Positions 1 to 8,956 of a stretch of DNA of 64,000 nucleotides are shown in pieces (positions within the stretch are counted from its first letter, which is position 1; every line of letters starts with the position of its first letter). Under the pieces are notes generated by a model. It was given only the letters and a program-made list of their open reading frames with translations. It was not told the DNA's origin and searched no databases. Source of the stretch: Leuconostoc lactis (GTDB taxonomy: Bacteria > Bacillota > Bacilli > Lactobacillales > Lactobacillaceae); assembly GCF_007954625.1 (NCBI RefSeq), contig NZ_CP042420.1, positions 873,501-937,500 on the forward strand. The letters run 5' to 3'. Both the position numbers and the translations under genes were made by a program.

Positions 1-242
1 ATGAACACATTCAACATGCTGACATTGTCGCCCTTATTCGTGAAACAGCTGGTGACAAACTTGTGGACGTGCAATTATTTGATGTTTATACAGGGGATAA
101 TTTGCCTGCCGGTAAGCGCTCATTAGCCTATACATTGACGTATCAAGACAATGATGAGACACTAGTTGAAGCAGAGGTTAACGCTGACTTTGAACGAGTA
201 ACCAATGCATTAATCGCGCAACTTCATGTGGAAGTGCGTTAA
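1..242 (+). CDS. pheT: Phenylalanyl-tRNA synthetase beta subunit, C-terminal end (partial)
   Basis: The window opens inside a frame whose codons begin at base 3 and which stops with TAA at 240-242, leaving the last 79 residues. They match the ferredoxin-fold anticodon-binding domain that closes bacterial PheT: a V-x-L-F-DVY-x-G segment, then PAGKRSLAYTLTYQ, then an acidic stretch and a helix near LIAQL. In the enzyme this domain contacts tRNA-Phe; the beta subunit also carries the editing site, which lies outside the window. A normal terminal length suggests the gene is intact. The identification rests on the C-terminus only. Confidence 0.88.
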   Translation, partial: EHIQHADIVALIRETAGDKLVDVQLFDVYTGDNLPAGKRSLAYTLTYQDNDETLVEAEVNADFERVTNALIAQLHVEVR

Positions 243-260
243 AATCTTTTCTAATTAAAT

Positions 261-289
261 TTGAGTTAAGTCTGTTGGCACGGTATAAT
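261..289 (+). promoter_or_regulatory. Promoter of murA
   Basis: A -35 box TTGAGT (261-266) is followed after exactly 17 bases by a perfect -10 box TATAAT (284-289). Transcription should start near 296 and give murA a leader of about 28 nt with the Shine-Dalgarno AAGGA just before the ATG. Confidence 0.75.
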
Positions 290-323
290 TGACAATGGAC
301 TATAACGATTACAAGGAAACCTC

Positions 324-1610
324 ATGGCTAAAATAATTGTACACGGCGGCAAGCGCCTCCATGGTGAAGTCACAATTGGTGGCGCAAAAAACTCAACAGT
401 TGCACTCATTCCAGCTGCTATTTTGGCGGATACACCAGTGACTTTTGATACTGTACCTCAAATTCTCGACGTGAAAAATTTGCAACTTATCTTGGATGCA
501 ATGAATGTTCAGTCAAAATTTGAAAATGGCAATTTGGCCATTGATCCGACACAAATTGTGGAAAGTGATTTGCCAAGTGGCGCAATCAAGTCACTTCGCG
601 CATCTTACTATTTCATGGGGGCCTTACTTGGTCGCTTTAACCGCGCAACGGTGACTTTCCCTGGTGGGGATAACTTGGGCCGACGTCCAATTGATCAACA
701 CATTAAAGGTTTTGAAGCCCTTGGTGCCAAGGTAACGGAAAGCAACGATATTATCCATATTGATGCCACAGAAAACGGGCTAGTCGGCGCACGTATCGCT
801 TTAGATACGGTTTCGGTTGGTGCGACAATCAATATTATTTTGGCTGCAGTGCGTGCTAAGGGTCAAACGATCATTGAAAACGCGGCGCGCGAACCAGAAA
901 TTATTGATATTGCAACATTTTTGAATAACATGGGTGCCAACATCCGTGGTGTTGGAACGGATACCATTCGTATTTCAGGTGTGCCAACATTAAAGGCGAC
1001 AAACACCCATACGGTCATTCCTGATCGTATTGAAGCTGGTACTTATATGAGTATGGCGGCAGCTTTTGGTGATGGGGTAACGATTAAAAATGTCATTCCA
1101 GAACATTTGGAATCTTATACATCAAAGTTAATTGAAATGGGTGTGAATTTGGATATCGGTGAAGATGAGATTCACGTCTACCCATCAGACGCTTTACAAC
1201 CGGTTAATATTAAAACAATGCCTTATCCAGGCTTTGCTACTGATTTGCAACAGCCAATCACGCCACTATTACTGATGGCTGAAGGTGAAAGTGTCATTCA
1301 AGATACAATCTATCCAAAGCGCGTGAAGCATATTGCAGAGTTGCGTCGTATGGGTGGTGATATTGATTCTGAAAAGCCTGGTGAAATTCGGGTTAATCAT
1401 TCACCACGCCTTGTCGGTACAGATGTTGCTGCTGCCGAAATTCGCGCGGGTGCAGCCTTAGTGATTGCTGCGGTGATGGCCGATGGCGATACTGTGATTA
1501 ACGATGCTGATCATATTTTACGTGGCTATGATCGTATTCAAGAAAAGCTTGCTGGTCTAGGGGCTGATATTACGATTGAAGGCATTGATTTAATTAATTT
1601 GATGCCATAG
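324..1610 (+). CDS. murA: UDP-N-acetylglucosamine 1-carboxyvinyltransferase (MurA) with Asp at the fosfomycin-target position
   Basis: MurA transfers enolpyruvate from PEP to UDP-GlcNAc, the first committed cytoplasmic step of peptidoglycan synthesis. The protein has 428 residues, the normal length, with the conserved GGAKN near the N-terminus (Lys22), the [17 protein letters not shown] segment, the IPDRIEAGT motif and the RAGAAL motif near the C-terminus. The catalytic loop normally reads PGGCxIGxRP; here it reads [10 protein letters not shown], so Asp116 (codon GAT 669-671) replaces the Cys alkylated by fosfomycin. The start has a good Shine-Dalgarno (AAGGA) and its own promoter. Firmicutes often carry two MurA paralogues; which one this is cannot be decided from the window, so murA is used in the broad sense. 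Confidence 0.95.
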   Translation: MAKIIVHGGKRLHGEVTIGGAKNSTVALIPAAILADTPVTFDTVPQILDVKNLQLILDAMNVQSKFENGNLAIDPTQIVESDLPSGAIKSLRASYYFMGALLGRFNRATVTFPGGDNLGRRPIDQHIKGFEALGAKVTESNDIIHIDATENGLVGARIALDTVSVGATINIILAAVRAKGQTIIENAAREPEIIDIATFLNNMGANIRGVGTDTIRISGVPTLKATNTHTVIPDRIEAGTYMSMAAAFGDGVTIKNVIPEHLESYTSKLIEMGVNLDIGEDEIHVYPSDALQPVNIKTMPYPGFATDLQQPITPLLLMAEGESVIQDTIYPKRVKHIAELRRMGGDIDSEKPGEIRVNHSPRLVGTDVAAAEIRAGAALVIAAVMADGDTVINDADHILRGYDRIQEKLAGLGADITIEGIDLINLMP

Positions 1611-1612
1611 TC

Positions 1613-1641
1613 TTGTAATTTCATACGGCACATGATAAACT
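1613..1641 (+). promoter_or_regulatory. Promoter of rpmE2
   Basis: TTGTAA (1613-1618), 17-base spacer, TAAACT (1636-1641), immediately downstream of the murA stop codon. It would start an rpmE2 leader of about 50 nt. Confidence 0.55.
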
Positions 1642-1699
1642 GTATTAGTTATAAACTGACTCTGTGACAAAAGTCTCAGGGCGCTAAGGAGAAATGATT

Positions 1700-1966
1700 A
1701 TGCGAGCAGACATTCACCCAGAATACCGTCCAGTGGTTTTCCTTGATGCAACAACAGGTAAGAAGTTCTTGTCAGCTTCTACTGCAACATCAAACGACAC
1801 GACTGAATTTGAAGGTAAAGAATACCCAGTTATCCGTTTGGATATCACATCAGACTCACACCCATTCTACACAGGTAAGCAAAAGTTTACACAAGCCGAT
1901 GGTGCGGTCGACAAGTTCAACAAGAAGTTTGCTGGATTTGGTTTCAAGAACAACGAAGACAAGTAA
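1700..1966 (+). CDS. rpmE2: 50S ribosomal protein L31 type B
   Basis: Small large-subunit protein of 88 residues. The opening [14 protein letters not shown] and the later [11 protein letters not shown] are diagnostic of the type B (zinc-free, CxxC-lacking) form of L31; no cysteine is present. An in-frame ATG also exists at 1694, but the Shine-Dalgarno AAGGAG (1687-1692) is only about two bases from it and correctly spaced from 1700, and family members begin with M-x-x-DIHPEYR, so 1700 is chosen. It is monocistronic, bracketed by its own promoter and a strong terminator. Confidence 0.95.
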   Translation: MRADIHPEYRPVVFLDATTGKKFLSASTATSNDTTEFEGKEYPVIRLDITSDSHPFYTGKQKFTQADGAVDKFNKKFAGFGFKNNEDK

Positions 1967-1976
1967 TTGTTCTGAT

Positions 1977-2011
1977 AAAAGCGTTCACTTTGGTGAACGC
2001 TTTTATTTTTT
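1977..2011 (+). terminator. Rho-independent terminator after rpmE2
   Basis: A perfect 12-bp stem, AAAAGCGTTCAC paired with GTGAACGCTTTT around a TTTG loop, ends in a T-rich tract, 10 bases after the rpmE2 stop. Confidence 0.9.
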
Positions 2012-2090
2012 AAAGCATAAAAAGAGAAAGGTTAGTAGTGCCATCATGACTGATTAAAGCGGGCGATGGGCTACTTGCAAGGTGGAGACG

Positions 2091-3467
2091 ATGCCACGAA
2101 CAATTTTGCCAGTAAAACTGCATGAACAACTGACGGTGACTGTCGATGATATCCGAATTGATGGGATGGGCATCGTCAATATTACCCCCACTTATCCGCT
2201 TTATGTCGCGGATGCGCTCCCAGGTGAAAAAATCACCATTGAAGTGACGCAAGTTGACAAATTCTCAGGCTATGCCAAGGTATTGCAACGCTTGGTGGCG
2301 TCAGATCAACGTCAAAATAGTGATCGCCAGTATCTAATCGATGCGGGTACAGCACCACTTGTGAATCTTAAGTACCAAGCACAACTTGATTTGAAACAAG
2401 CGCAAGTTCAACGGTTGTTTGCCCAACGTGGGCTTGACGTGACGGTCGCGCCAACCATTGGGATGGCGGATCCGACGTATTATCGCAATAAAACAATTGT
2501 GCCAGTTAAGTGGCAGAATGGCCATTTAACGAGCGGGTTTTATCGTCGTGGGACGCATGATTTAGTCCCCATGACGGACTATTTTGTCAATGATGCTAAA
2601 ATTGATCAAGCCATTGTTGTGGTACGCGATATCTTAGAAAAGTACCAAATTAGTGCGTTTGATCCGGATCGACAAACAGGTGCGATCCGCTATATTATGA
2701 TTCGACGTGGCTATTATTCACATGAGTTAATGGTTGTGCTCGTCTCAAACGACGCCACCATTCCGCATGAGGCAGATGTGATTGCGGCATTGCGCGCTGA
2801 ACTACCAGAATTAAAGAGTTTGATTTTTAACTTTAGCCCCAAAAAAGACTTTGTTTTGTTAAGCCCCAACAATCGGACATTATGGGGTGATGATGCAATT
2901 CATGATACGTTGCTCGGGTATCAATTTGTCATCGGACCAAATTCATTTTATCAAGTGAATCCGCAAACAACGGAAGTCCTCTATGATCTGGCAGCACAAA
3001 AAGCCCAGTTGCAGCCGACTGATACGGTCATTGATGCCTATTCAGGCATTGGCACGATTGGGATTACGGTAGCCAACCGTGTTAAGCAAGTCTTAGGTGT
3101 TGAAGTTGTGCCAGGCGCAGTGGCGGATGCACAACATAATATGCGGCTTAATGGGATTCAAAATGCCACATATTTGTTAGCTGATGCGCCAGAACAATTT
3201 AAAATCTGGGAAGCGGCACAACTACAGCCAGAAGTGGTCTTTGTTGATCCGCCTCGGCGTGGGTTAACAAGTGAATTAATTCAAGCAACCGTCGATATGG
3301 GGCCAGAACGCTTAGTTTATATTAGCTGCAACCCAGTCACTTTGGCGCGGGATGCCGCTGAAATTGTGCAAAAAGGCTATCAAATTGAAGGCCCAGTACA
3401 ACCAGTTGATCAATTTCCACAGACTTCCCATGTGGAAAGTATTACGGTCTTTAAGAAAAATTTCTAA
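2091..3467 (+). CDS. rlmCD: 23S rRNA (uracil-5-)-methyltransferase, RlmCD/RumA type, without Fe-S cluster cysteines
   Basis: SAM-dependent m5U methyltransferase of 458 residues. An N-terminal TRAM-like domain (about 1-65) is followed by a central domain and a Rossmann domain with DAYSGIGTIG (SAM loop), VDPPRRGL, and YISCNPVTLARD containing the catalytic Cys (residue 413). ATG 2091 is preferred over GTG 2082 because the Shine-Dalgarno AAGGTGG lies at 2079-2085, overlapping 2082. Relatives usually carry a 4Fe-4S cluster on four Cys between the TRAM and central domains (CGGCxxQH context); here that segment reads AGTAPLVNLKY and the catalytic Cys is the only cysteine in the protein. In Gram-positives one such enzyme often modifies both U747 and U1939; that dual role is inferred. 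Confidence 0.88.
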   Translation: MPRTILPVKLHEQLTVTVDDIRIDGMGIVNITPTYPLYVADALPGEKITIEVTQVDKFSGYAKVLQRLVASDQRQNSDRQYLIDAGTAPLVNLKYQAQLDLKQAQVQRLFAQRGLDVTVAPTIGMADPTYYRNKTIVPVKWQNGHLTSGFYRRGTHDLVPMTDYFVNDAKIDQAIVVVRDILEKYQISAFDPDRQTGAIRYIMIRRGYYSHELMVVLVSNDATIPHEADVIAALRAELPELKSLIFNFSPKKDFVLLSPNNRTLWGDDAIHDTLLGYQFVIGPNSFYQVNPQTTEVLYDLAAQKAQLQPTDTVIDAYSGIGTIGITVANRVKQVLGVEVVPGAVADAQHNMRLNGIQNATYLLADAPEQFKIWEAAQLQPEVVFVDPPRRGLTSELIQATVDMGPERLVYISCNPVTLARDAAEIVQKGYQIEGPVQPVDQFPQTSHVESITVFKKNF

Positions 3468-3482
3468 TCAAGTCACGCGTGT

Positions 3483-3499
3483 GCGATAGATGCTATCGC
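3483..3499 (+). promoter_or_regulatory. Perfect hairpin in the rlmCD-murF gap
   Basis: GCGATAG and CTATCGC form a perfect 7-bp stem with an ATG loop, 22 bases upstream of the murF start and before its Shine-Dalgarno (TGGAGA). No run of T follows directly, so it does not look like a terminator. It may be an mRNA stability or standby element. Confidence 0.4.
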
Positions 3500-3521
3500 T
3501 GGGGATATTTTTGGAGAACAC

Positions 3522-4847
3522 ATGGATTATTCAATAGCAAAAATTGGCGACATTTTAAACGCCGACATACAAGGTAGTGGCCAAGTCACAGGCGTGAGCT
3601 TTAACTCACGCCAAGTGGTGCCAGGGGATTTATTTGTGGCCTTAGTCGCTGATAACGATGGGCATCAGTACATTCAAGATGCCTTACAACGTGGTGCAGC
3701 AGCAGTTTTGGTTGATGATCAACACGACATTCCAAACGATGTGCCAGCCGTGATTGTGCCAGATACGCTGATTGCGCTGCAACAACTGGGGGCTTTTCGT
3801 CGCCAGGAGTTGAACCCTAAAGTGATTGCCATTACGGGCTCTAATGGGAAAACAACCACAAAGGATATGACGGCTGCGGTGATGGCAAAACGTTATAAAA
3901 CCTTTAAAACACCAGAAAATTTCAATAACGAGATTGGTGTACCGATGACGTTGTTGACCATGCCGGCTGATACAGAAGTGTTAGTTGTTGAACTGGGGAT
4001 GGATCGGCCAGGTCAATTAACGGCACTTTCCAAGCTGGTTGTGCCTGATGTGGCAATCATTACGATGATTGGCGAAGCGCATATCGAATTTTTCCAGACA
4101 CGCGCTAAGATTGCCCAAGCTAAATTGGAAATTGTGGCCGGTCTGAAACCAGATGGCGTGTTGTGTATTCCGTTTGATGAGCCGCTGTTAACGCAAGCGG
4201 ATGTTGCCCAACAAGTGGTGGTGTTTGGCGACGGTGTCTCGGCAGTTCAGGGCGATGCGACGACAACAACATTTACGTATCAAGAAATTCGATTTGCAAT
4301 TCCGTTAATTGGCGGTTATAATATTATGAATGCGCTCGCAGCAGTTTCAGCGGGTATCTTACTACATATTGATTTAGACGACGCCGTTGAGGCGCTACAA
4401 ACATTTGATTTGACTAAAAATCGCACAGAGCGACTCGTGACAGCACGCGGCGTGAATTTGATTAGTGATGTTTATAATTCAAATCCGACGGCCGTAGCAG
4501 CAGTTCTGGCGACATTAAAAGCAATACCGGCACCACACAAGTATGTTGTGCTGGGAGATATGTTAGAATTAGGCGAACAAGCAGCCACATTACATGCCAA
4601 TTTGGCCAAAGAAATTTTGGCAGCAAACGTGACTGGTGTTTACCTTGTTGGGCAATTGTTTACGGCAAATACAGCCCCAATTTTAGCGCCACACTTTGAT
4701 TCAGAGCACTTGCATTTATATGACACACATCAACTTGATGCACTTATTGCAGACCTTAAGACGTTAGGGGATGCAGGGGATGTGATCTTATTAAAAGCAA
4801 GTCATGGCATTCATCTAGAAAACGTTGTTAATGCATTAGTACAATAG
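3522..4847 (+). CDS. murF: UDP-N-acetylmuramoyl-tripeptide--D-alanyl-D-alanine (or D-Ala-D-Lac) ligase
   Basis: Mur ligase of 441 residues that adds the terminal dipeptide or depsipeptide to UDP-MurNAc-tripeptide in the cytoplasm. The three-domain layout is visible: an N-terminal substrate domain with FNSRQVVPGDLFVAL, the ATP loop GSNGKTTTKDM, the NFNNEIGVPMTLL motif, GEAHIEFF, and the C-terminal domain with DVYNSNPTA and LGDMLELG. In Leuconostoc the natural substrate is expected to be D-Ala-D-Lac, which underlies intrinsic vancomycin resistance (general knowledge, not visible here). It sits in a loose wall-synthesis group with murA and the following serine hydrolase. Confidence 0.95.
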   Translation: MDYSIAKIGDILNADIQGSGQVTGVSFNSRQVVPGDLFVALVADNDGHQYIQDALQRGAAAVLVDDQHDIPNDVPAVIVPDTLIALQQLGAFRRQELNPKVIAITGSNGKTTTKDMTAAVMAKRYKTFKTPENFNNEIGVPMTLLTMPADTEVLVVELGMDRPGQLTALSKLVVPDVAIITMIGEAHIEFFQTRAKIAQAKLEIVAGLKPDGVLCIPFDEPLLTQADVAQQVVVFGDGVSAVQGDATTTTFTYQEIRFAIPLIGGYNIMNALAAVSAGILLHIDLDDAVEALQTFDLTKNRTERLVTARGVNLISDVYNSNPTAVAAVLATLKAIPAPHKYVVLGDMLELGEQAATLHANLAKEILAANVTGVYLVGQLFTANTAPILAPHFDSEHLHLYDTHQLDALIADLKTLGDAGDVILLKASHGIHLENVVNALVQ

Positions 4848-4873
4848 TTGTTGTATTTTTGGGGGATGCAAAG

Positions 4874-6034
4874 TTGAAACGCACGCAACACAATACCAGG
4901 CGACGCCATTTATGGCATACTGGTATTTTGGTTATGTTACTGCTAGGTGTTGTTGGCCTATCGAGTTTGATTGCTTTGAGAACAACTGCTGATGCGAAGG
5001 TTTCTCAAGTACTGATCAAACGGGCAAAGGCCGACAATGGTCTAAGAACTGCAATGCGTGATCAAACAGTTTTTCTAACCCATAATCAGCAGGCAGTGCA
5101 GATAGATTGGCAGTTAAAAGCTGCAGGTTATGTCGGTTCAGCATTAGTTGTGTCGCATGGGCAAGTGATTTTGCAACAAGGTTATGGTTATGCCAACCAA
5201 GCCAAGCAGCAATTAAACAATGCGCAATCATTGTTTCAAATTGCCTCTTTGCAAAAAAGCTTTACCGCAACGTTGATTATGCAACAAGTGCAGGCTGGAA
5301 AGCTCAGCTTGGATACGACGTTAGCAACGTATTACCCGGATGTTCCAGATGCCAATCAAGTGACGATTCGCCAATTGATGACGATGACGAGTGGCTTGGG
5401 TGAGTATATTCTGGGGCATCAGGTGACGACTGAACAAGAAAACGTCGCCTTTGATGCAGCGCATGTGCGACGGCTAGGGTCAAAAGCTTGGGCTTATCAG
5501 GCGGTAAATTATCGTTTGTTAGCCGGGATTTTGATGAAAATTACTGGGCAATCGTACGATCAATTATTTGATCAGGTCTTTAATCAACAGTGGCAGCTCA
5601 ATATTGTTGATTATCGCCATTTTGTGACGCAAGCGCATCGCACAACTGGTTACCAAAAACTGGGCTACAGTGAACTCACTTTTGATAACCCAGGATTATT
5701 TGCCAGAGAAACAGGCACTGGCAATATGGCCATGACAGTCGGCAAGCTATATGCTTATTATCGGTTACTGATGCAGCATCGCATCGTTGATCGTCAGTGC
5801 TTGCAGGCAATGTGGACACCGGAACCTGGAGAATCGTATAGTGCTGGTTTGTATCATCATGCGCAGTATCATGATGGACACGGCGTTATCACAGGATACG
5901 AACCAACTGTGCTGTTCACGCCGGATGGCCAAGATGCTGTCATCTTATTGAGCAACGTATTTGAAAAGGGTAAGAGCTGGCAACCGCTAGCTAAAACCCT
6001 CTTCACACAAATTACAGCGATAAAAACGTCATAA
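4874..6034 (+). CDS. Membrane-anchored serine hydrolase of the class C beta-lactamase / D-Ala-D-Ala carboxypeptidase-like family
   Basis: About 386 residues starting at TTG 4874, which follows a GGGGGA Shine-Dalgarno by eight bases; no ATG is available nearby. A basic N-terminus and one hydrophobic segment (about 17-37) predict a signal anchor, placing the enzyme outside the membrane. The SxxK motif is Ser125-LQK128. The usual YxN motif reads Tyr-Gln-Ala, so the Asn is absent while the Tyr is kept; the third motif is near HGVITGYEP. The fold is related to DD-peptidases, esterases and penicillin-recognising proteins. Its position 26 bases after murF suggests a wall-related role, but the substrate cannot be read from sequence. 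Confidence 0.75.
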   Translation: MKRTQHNTRRRHLWHTGILVMLLLGVVGLSSLIALRTTADAKVSQVLIKRAKADNGLRTAMRDQTVFLTHNQQAVQIDWQLKAAGYVGSALVVSHGQVILQQGYGYANQAKQQLNNAQSLFQIASLQKSFTATLIMQQVQAGKLSLDTTLATYYPDVPDANQVTIRQLMTMTSGLGEYILGHQVTTEQENVAFDAAHVRRLGSKAWAYQAVNYRLLAGILMKITGQSYDQLFDQVFNQQWQLNIVDYRHFVTQAHRTTGYQKLGYSELTFDNPGLFARETGTGNMAMTVGKLYAYYRLLMQHRIVDRQCLQAMWTPEPGESYSAGLYHHAQYHDGHGVITGYEPTVLFTPDGQDAVILLSNVFEKGKSWQPLAKTLFTQITAIKTS

Positions 6035-6048
6035 CGGCTTATCGTACA

Positions 6049-6062
6049 CGCGCCAAAGCGCG
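6049..6062 (+). promoter_or_regulatory. Small GC hairpin before the cshA Shine-Dalgarno
   Basis: CGCGC and GCGCG pair around CAAA, directly upstream of the GAGGAGA Shine-Dalgarno of cshA. It is short, and its function is unknown. Confidence 0.3.
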
Positions 6063-6077
6063 CAGAGGAGAGAAATT

Positions 6078-7634
6078 TTGAAGTTTAGTGAATTAGGTTT
6101 ATCACAAGATATTTTGGATGCAATTACAACACATGGTTATGTGGAAGCAACACCAATCCAAGAAAAGACAATTCCGCTAACATTAGCGGGTAAAGATGTT
6201 ATTGGTCAAGCGCAAACAGGAACTGGTAAGACAGCTGCCTTTGGTTTACCAATTTTAGAAAACATTGATTTAGATAACAAGAATATTCAAGCATTGATCG
6301 TGTCACCAACACGTGAATTAGCGATTCAAACAGCAGATGAATTGAAAAAGTTGGGTCATGATAAGCACGTTGACGTGCAAGTTGTCTTTGGTGGTGCAGA
6401 TATTCGCCGTCAAATTCAAAACTTGAAGTCACACCCACAAATTTTGGTGGGAACACCAGGGCGTTTGTTGGATCACATTAACCGTAAGACGGTTAAAATT
6501 GATCAAGTGAAGACATTGGTTTTGGATGAAGCCGATGAAATGTTGAACATGGGCTTCTTGGATGACATTGAAGCTATCATTAAGAACACACCGGCAGATC
6601 GTCAAACATTATTGTTCTCTGCAACAATGCCACCAGCAATCAAGCGTATTGGTGTTAAGTTCATGACTAACCCTGAACACATCCAAATTGAAGCCAAGGA
6701 ATTGACAACTGACTTGGTTGATCAATACTTTGTTCGCGCACGTGACAACGAAAAGTTTGACACAATGACACGTATCTTGGATGTGCAAGCACCAACATTG
6801 GCGATTGTGTTTGGTCGTACAAAGCGTCGCGTTGAAGAATTGGCGCGTGGTTTGGAAGCCCGCGGTTACCATGCAGCTGGTTTGCATGGTGATTTGACAC
6901 AACAAATGCGTTCGCGCGTATTGTCACAATTCAAGTCACACGAAATTAACATTTTGGTTGCGACTGATGTGGCGGCTCGTGGTTTGGACGTTAAGGATGT
7001 ATCACACGTCTATAACTTCGATATTCCACAAGACCCAGAATCATACGTTCACCGTATTGGCCGTACGGGTCGTGCGGGGGCCGAAGGGGTGTCAGTGACT
7101 TTTGTTGCTCCAAATGAAATGGATTACTTGCGCGCTATTGAAGACTTAACCAAGAAGCGCATGACACCATTAGAACCTGCAACATTACAAGAAGCGCGTA
7201 TTGGTAAGATCAAGAACGCTGCTGGTGAAGTAGCCAAGTTGGTTAACACAGTTGATGCTGATGATATTCAATCAGAAGTTGAAAAGTTGACAGCACAATA
7301 CAGCTCAGAACAATTGGCAGCGGCTTTGTTGTCATCTGTTGCTGATTTGGAAAAGCAAAACACACCTGTTGAAATCACACGTGAACGCCCATTACCACGT
7401 CGTCGTGGCGGTAACGGTGGGTCATCATCACGTCGCAGCGGTAGCAGCGATCGTCGTGGCAATGGTGATCGTCGTGGCGGTAGCCGTGAACGTCGCGGTA
7501 ATGGTGGTCCACGTCGTGAAGGTAATGGCGATCGTCGTTTTGGTGATTACAAGCGCCGTGATGGTCGTTCAACAGAACGCCGTACGGGTGGCGCACGTAA
7601 GAGTCGTGAATTTACGGTCCGCGAAAAAGATTAA
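6078..7634 (+). CDS. cshA: DEAD-box RNA helicase CshA
   Basis: ATP-dependent RNA helicase of 518 residues acting in mRNA turnover and ribosome biogenesis. Motifs in order: Q motif ATPIQEKTIP, motif I AQTGTGKT, Ia PTRELAIQ, II DEAD (VLDEADEM), III SAT, IV-VI including ARGLDVKD and HRIGRTGRAG. The C-terminal tail (about residue 435 on) is a basic Arg/Gly-rich region with repeated RRGG/RRGNG, as in CshA proteins that bind RNA non-specifically. It starts at TTG 6078, placed by a GAGGAGA Shine-Dalgarno and by homology to MKFxELGLS starts. The G-rich repeat tail produces spurious open frames on the other strand. Confidence 0.95.
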   Translation: MKFSELGLSQDILDAITTHGYVEATPIQEKTIPLTLAGKDVIGQAQTGTGKTAAFGLPILENIDLDNKNIQALIVSPTRELAIQTADELKKLGHDKHVDVQVVFGGADIRRQIQNLKSHPQILVGTPGRLLDHINRKTVKIDQVKTLVLDEADEMLNMGFLDDIEAIIKNTPADRQTLLFSATMPPAIKRIGVKFMTNPEHIQIEAKELTTDLVDQYFVRARDNEKFDTMTRILDVQAPTLAIVFGRTKRRVEELARGLEARGYHAAGLHGDLTQQMRSRVLSQFKSHEINILVATDVAARGLDVKDVSHVYNFDIPQDPESYVHRIGRTGRAGAEGVSVTFVAPNEMDYLRAIEDLTKKRMTPLEPATLQEARIGKIKNAAGEVAKLVNTVDADDIQSEVEKLTAQYSSEQLAAALLSSVADLEKQNTPVEITRERPLPRRRGGNGGSSSRRSGSSDRRGNGDRRGGSRERRGNGGPRREGNGDRRFGDYKRRDGRSTERRTGGARKSREFTVREKD

Positions 7635-7715
7635 TTTTTACGCCGACGAGGCGTCTTAAATACGACGTTGTGTGCGGATAAACCACGCAACAATGTTTTA
7701 TAAAGTTATACGATG

Positions 7716-7746
7716 AAACCGTCCAAACAAGTGTTGGATGGTTTTT
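7716..7746 (+). terminator. Terminator after cshA
   Basis: AACCGTCCAA pairs with TTGGATGGTT (one G-T pair) around a short loop and runs into TTTTT, 28 bases before the folC start. Confidence 0.65.
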
Positions 7747-7774
7747 CATTAGTTAAGGGTGAAGGAGACAGACG

Positions 7775-8956
7775 ATGCAAACAGTTGCTGAAGCGATTGC
7801 TTATATCCATAATCGACCTAAAGGTGGACAAAAAGAGTCATTGGTACGCATGCACACGTTGTTAGCGGCATTGGGTCAACCACAAAACATGTTGCCACCG
7901 GCTATTCACATTACGGGTACCAACGGCAAAGGCTCAGTTGCTACGATGACCAGCAATATTTTACGTGTCGCTGGGTATCGTACCGGTCTGTTTATCTCAC
8001 CCTTTATCACTGATTTTCGTGAACGTATTCAGATTAATAATCACTTAATACCAGCAGATGACTTATTAGCGGTCACGCAACACGTTGCTGATGTGTTGGT
8101 GACGGTTGATGCCACTTTAGCGCCAGATATACCAACTGAATTTGAGGTCTTAACGGCCATCATGCTGACTTATTTTGCGCAGCAAAATTTAGACGCTTTA
8201 GTGATTGAAGTTGGCATTGGCGGGCAATTGGATTCAACCAACGTGATGCCCAATGCACGGGTCGCAGTAATTACCAGTGTTGGCTTGGATCATCAAGCCT
8301 TACTTGGTCCTACGATTACGGCAATTGCCAATCAAAAAGCAGGGATTATTCATGACGACATGGCGGTTGTGATTGGTGATTTACCAGATGAGGCGCAAGC
8401 AGCAATTGCAGCAATTGCCAAAAGACCGCTCATACAAGGTCAGCTGAATGCGTATGCACAAGGCCTACCAGGTACTTATCAAATTCAAAATACAGCCACG
8501 GCAGTGGCTGCTATTACTGCCTTTGATGACCGAATCACCCCAGCACAAATCCAGCAAGGATTAGCTGAGAGTCAGTTTTCTGGTCGTTTTGAACGTCTCA
8601 AGCCAAATGTATTACTTGATGGAGCCCATAATGTTGATGGGTTAAGACAGCTGCATCAGGCCTTGCAAGACTTAGATGAGCAACCGGAAACAATCACGTT
8701 AATTATTGGCAGTCTCATGGATAAAAACGTGGCCCTAGCTTTTGATGAGCTCTTAAAAGATCAGCGTCTTCAAATCGTATTAGTCCCATTTGTTGGGCCG
8801 AATGGGCGTCATAGTTTAGACATTGATGCAGTGGCCGAACAATATGGGTTAGCTACTGCTGACAGTTGGCAAGCGGCTTATCAAGCTAGTACATCAGATT
8901 TGATTGTATTTACTGGGTCGCTATATTTTGTGAGTGAGGTGAGAGGAAAGATATGA
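7775..8956 (+). CDS. folC: Bifunctional folylpolyglutamate synthase / dihydrofolate synthase
   Basis: Mur-ligase superfamily enzyme of 393 residues that adds glutamate to folates (and may form dihydrofolate). The ATP loop GTNGKGSVATM lies near residue 48, followed by SPFITDFRERI (the folate-loop region, similar to the lactobacillar form), EVGIGGQLDSTN, and LDGAHNVDG in the C-terminal domain. A Shine-Dalgarno GAAGGAGA precedes ATG 7775. The TGA stop overlaps the start of the next gene (ATGA at 8953-8956), so translation of the two is probably coupled. Confidence 0.92.
   Translation: MQTVAEAIAYIHNRPKGGQKESLVRMHTLLAALGQPQNMLPPAIHITGTNGKGSVATMTSNILRVAGYRTGLFISPFITDFRERIQINNHLIPADDLLAVTQHVADVLVTVDATLAPDIPTEFEVLTAIMLTYFAQQNLDALVIEVGIGGQLDSTNVMPNARVAVITSVGLDHQALLGPTITAIANQKAGIIHDDMAVVIGDLPDEAQAAIAAIAKRPLIQGQLNAYAQGLPGTYQIQNTATAVAAITAFDDRITPAQIQQGLAESQFSGRFERLKPNVLLDGAHNVDGLRQLHQALQDLDEQPETITLIIGSLMDKNVALAFDELLKDQRLQIVLVPFVGPNGRHSLDIDAVAEQYGLATADSWQAAYQASTSDLIVFTGSLYFVSEVRGKI

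Noticed and set aside
1694..1699. Upstream ATG of rpmE2 and similar upstream in-frame starts (rlmCD 2082, clpP 35950, ldhD 36772, rny 53730)
   Set aside because: Each overlaps or directly abuts the Shine-Dalgarno, and family alignments favour the downstream start.
7375..7620. Repetitive CGTCGTGG-type units and long open frames on the opposite strand
   Set aside because: They encode the Arg/Gly-rich tail of CshA in the correct frame; spacing is irregular and there are no spacers, so this is not a CRISPR array or a minus-strand gene.
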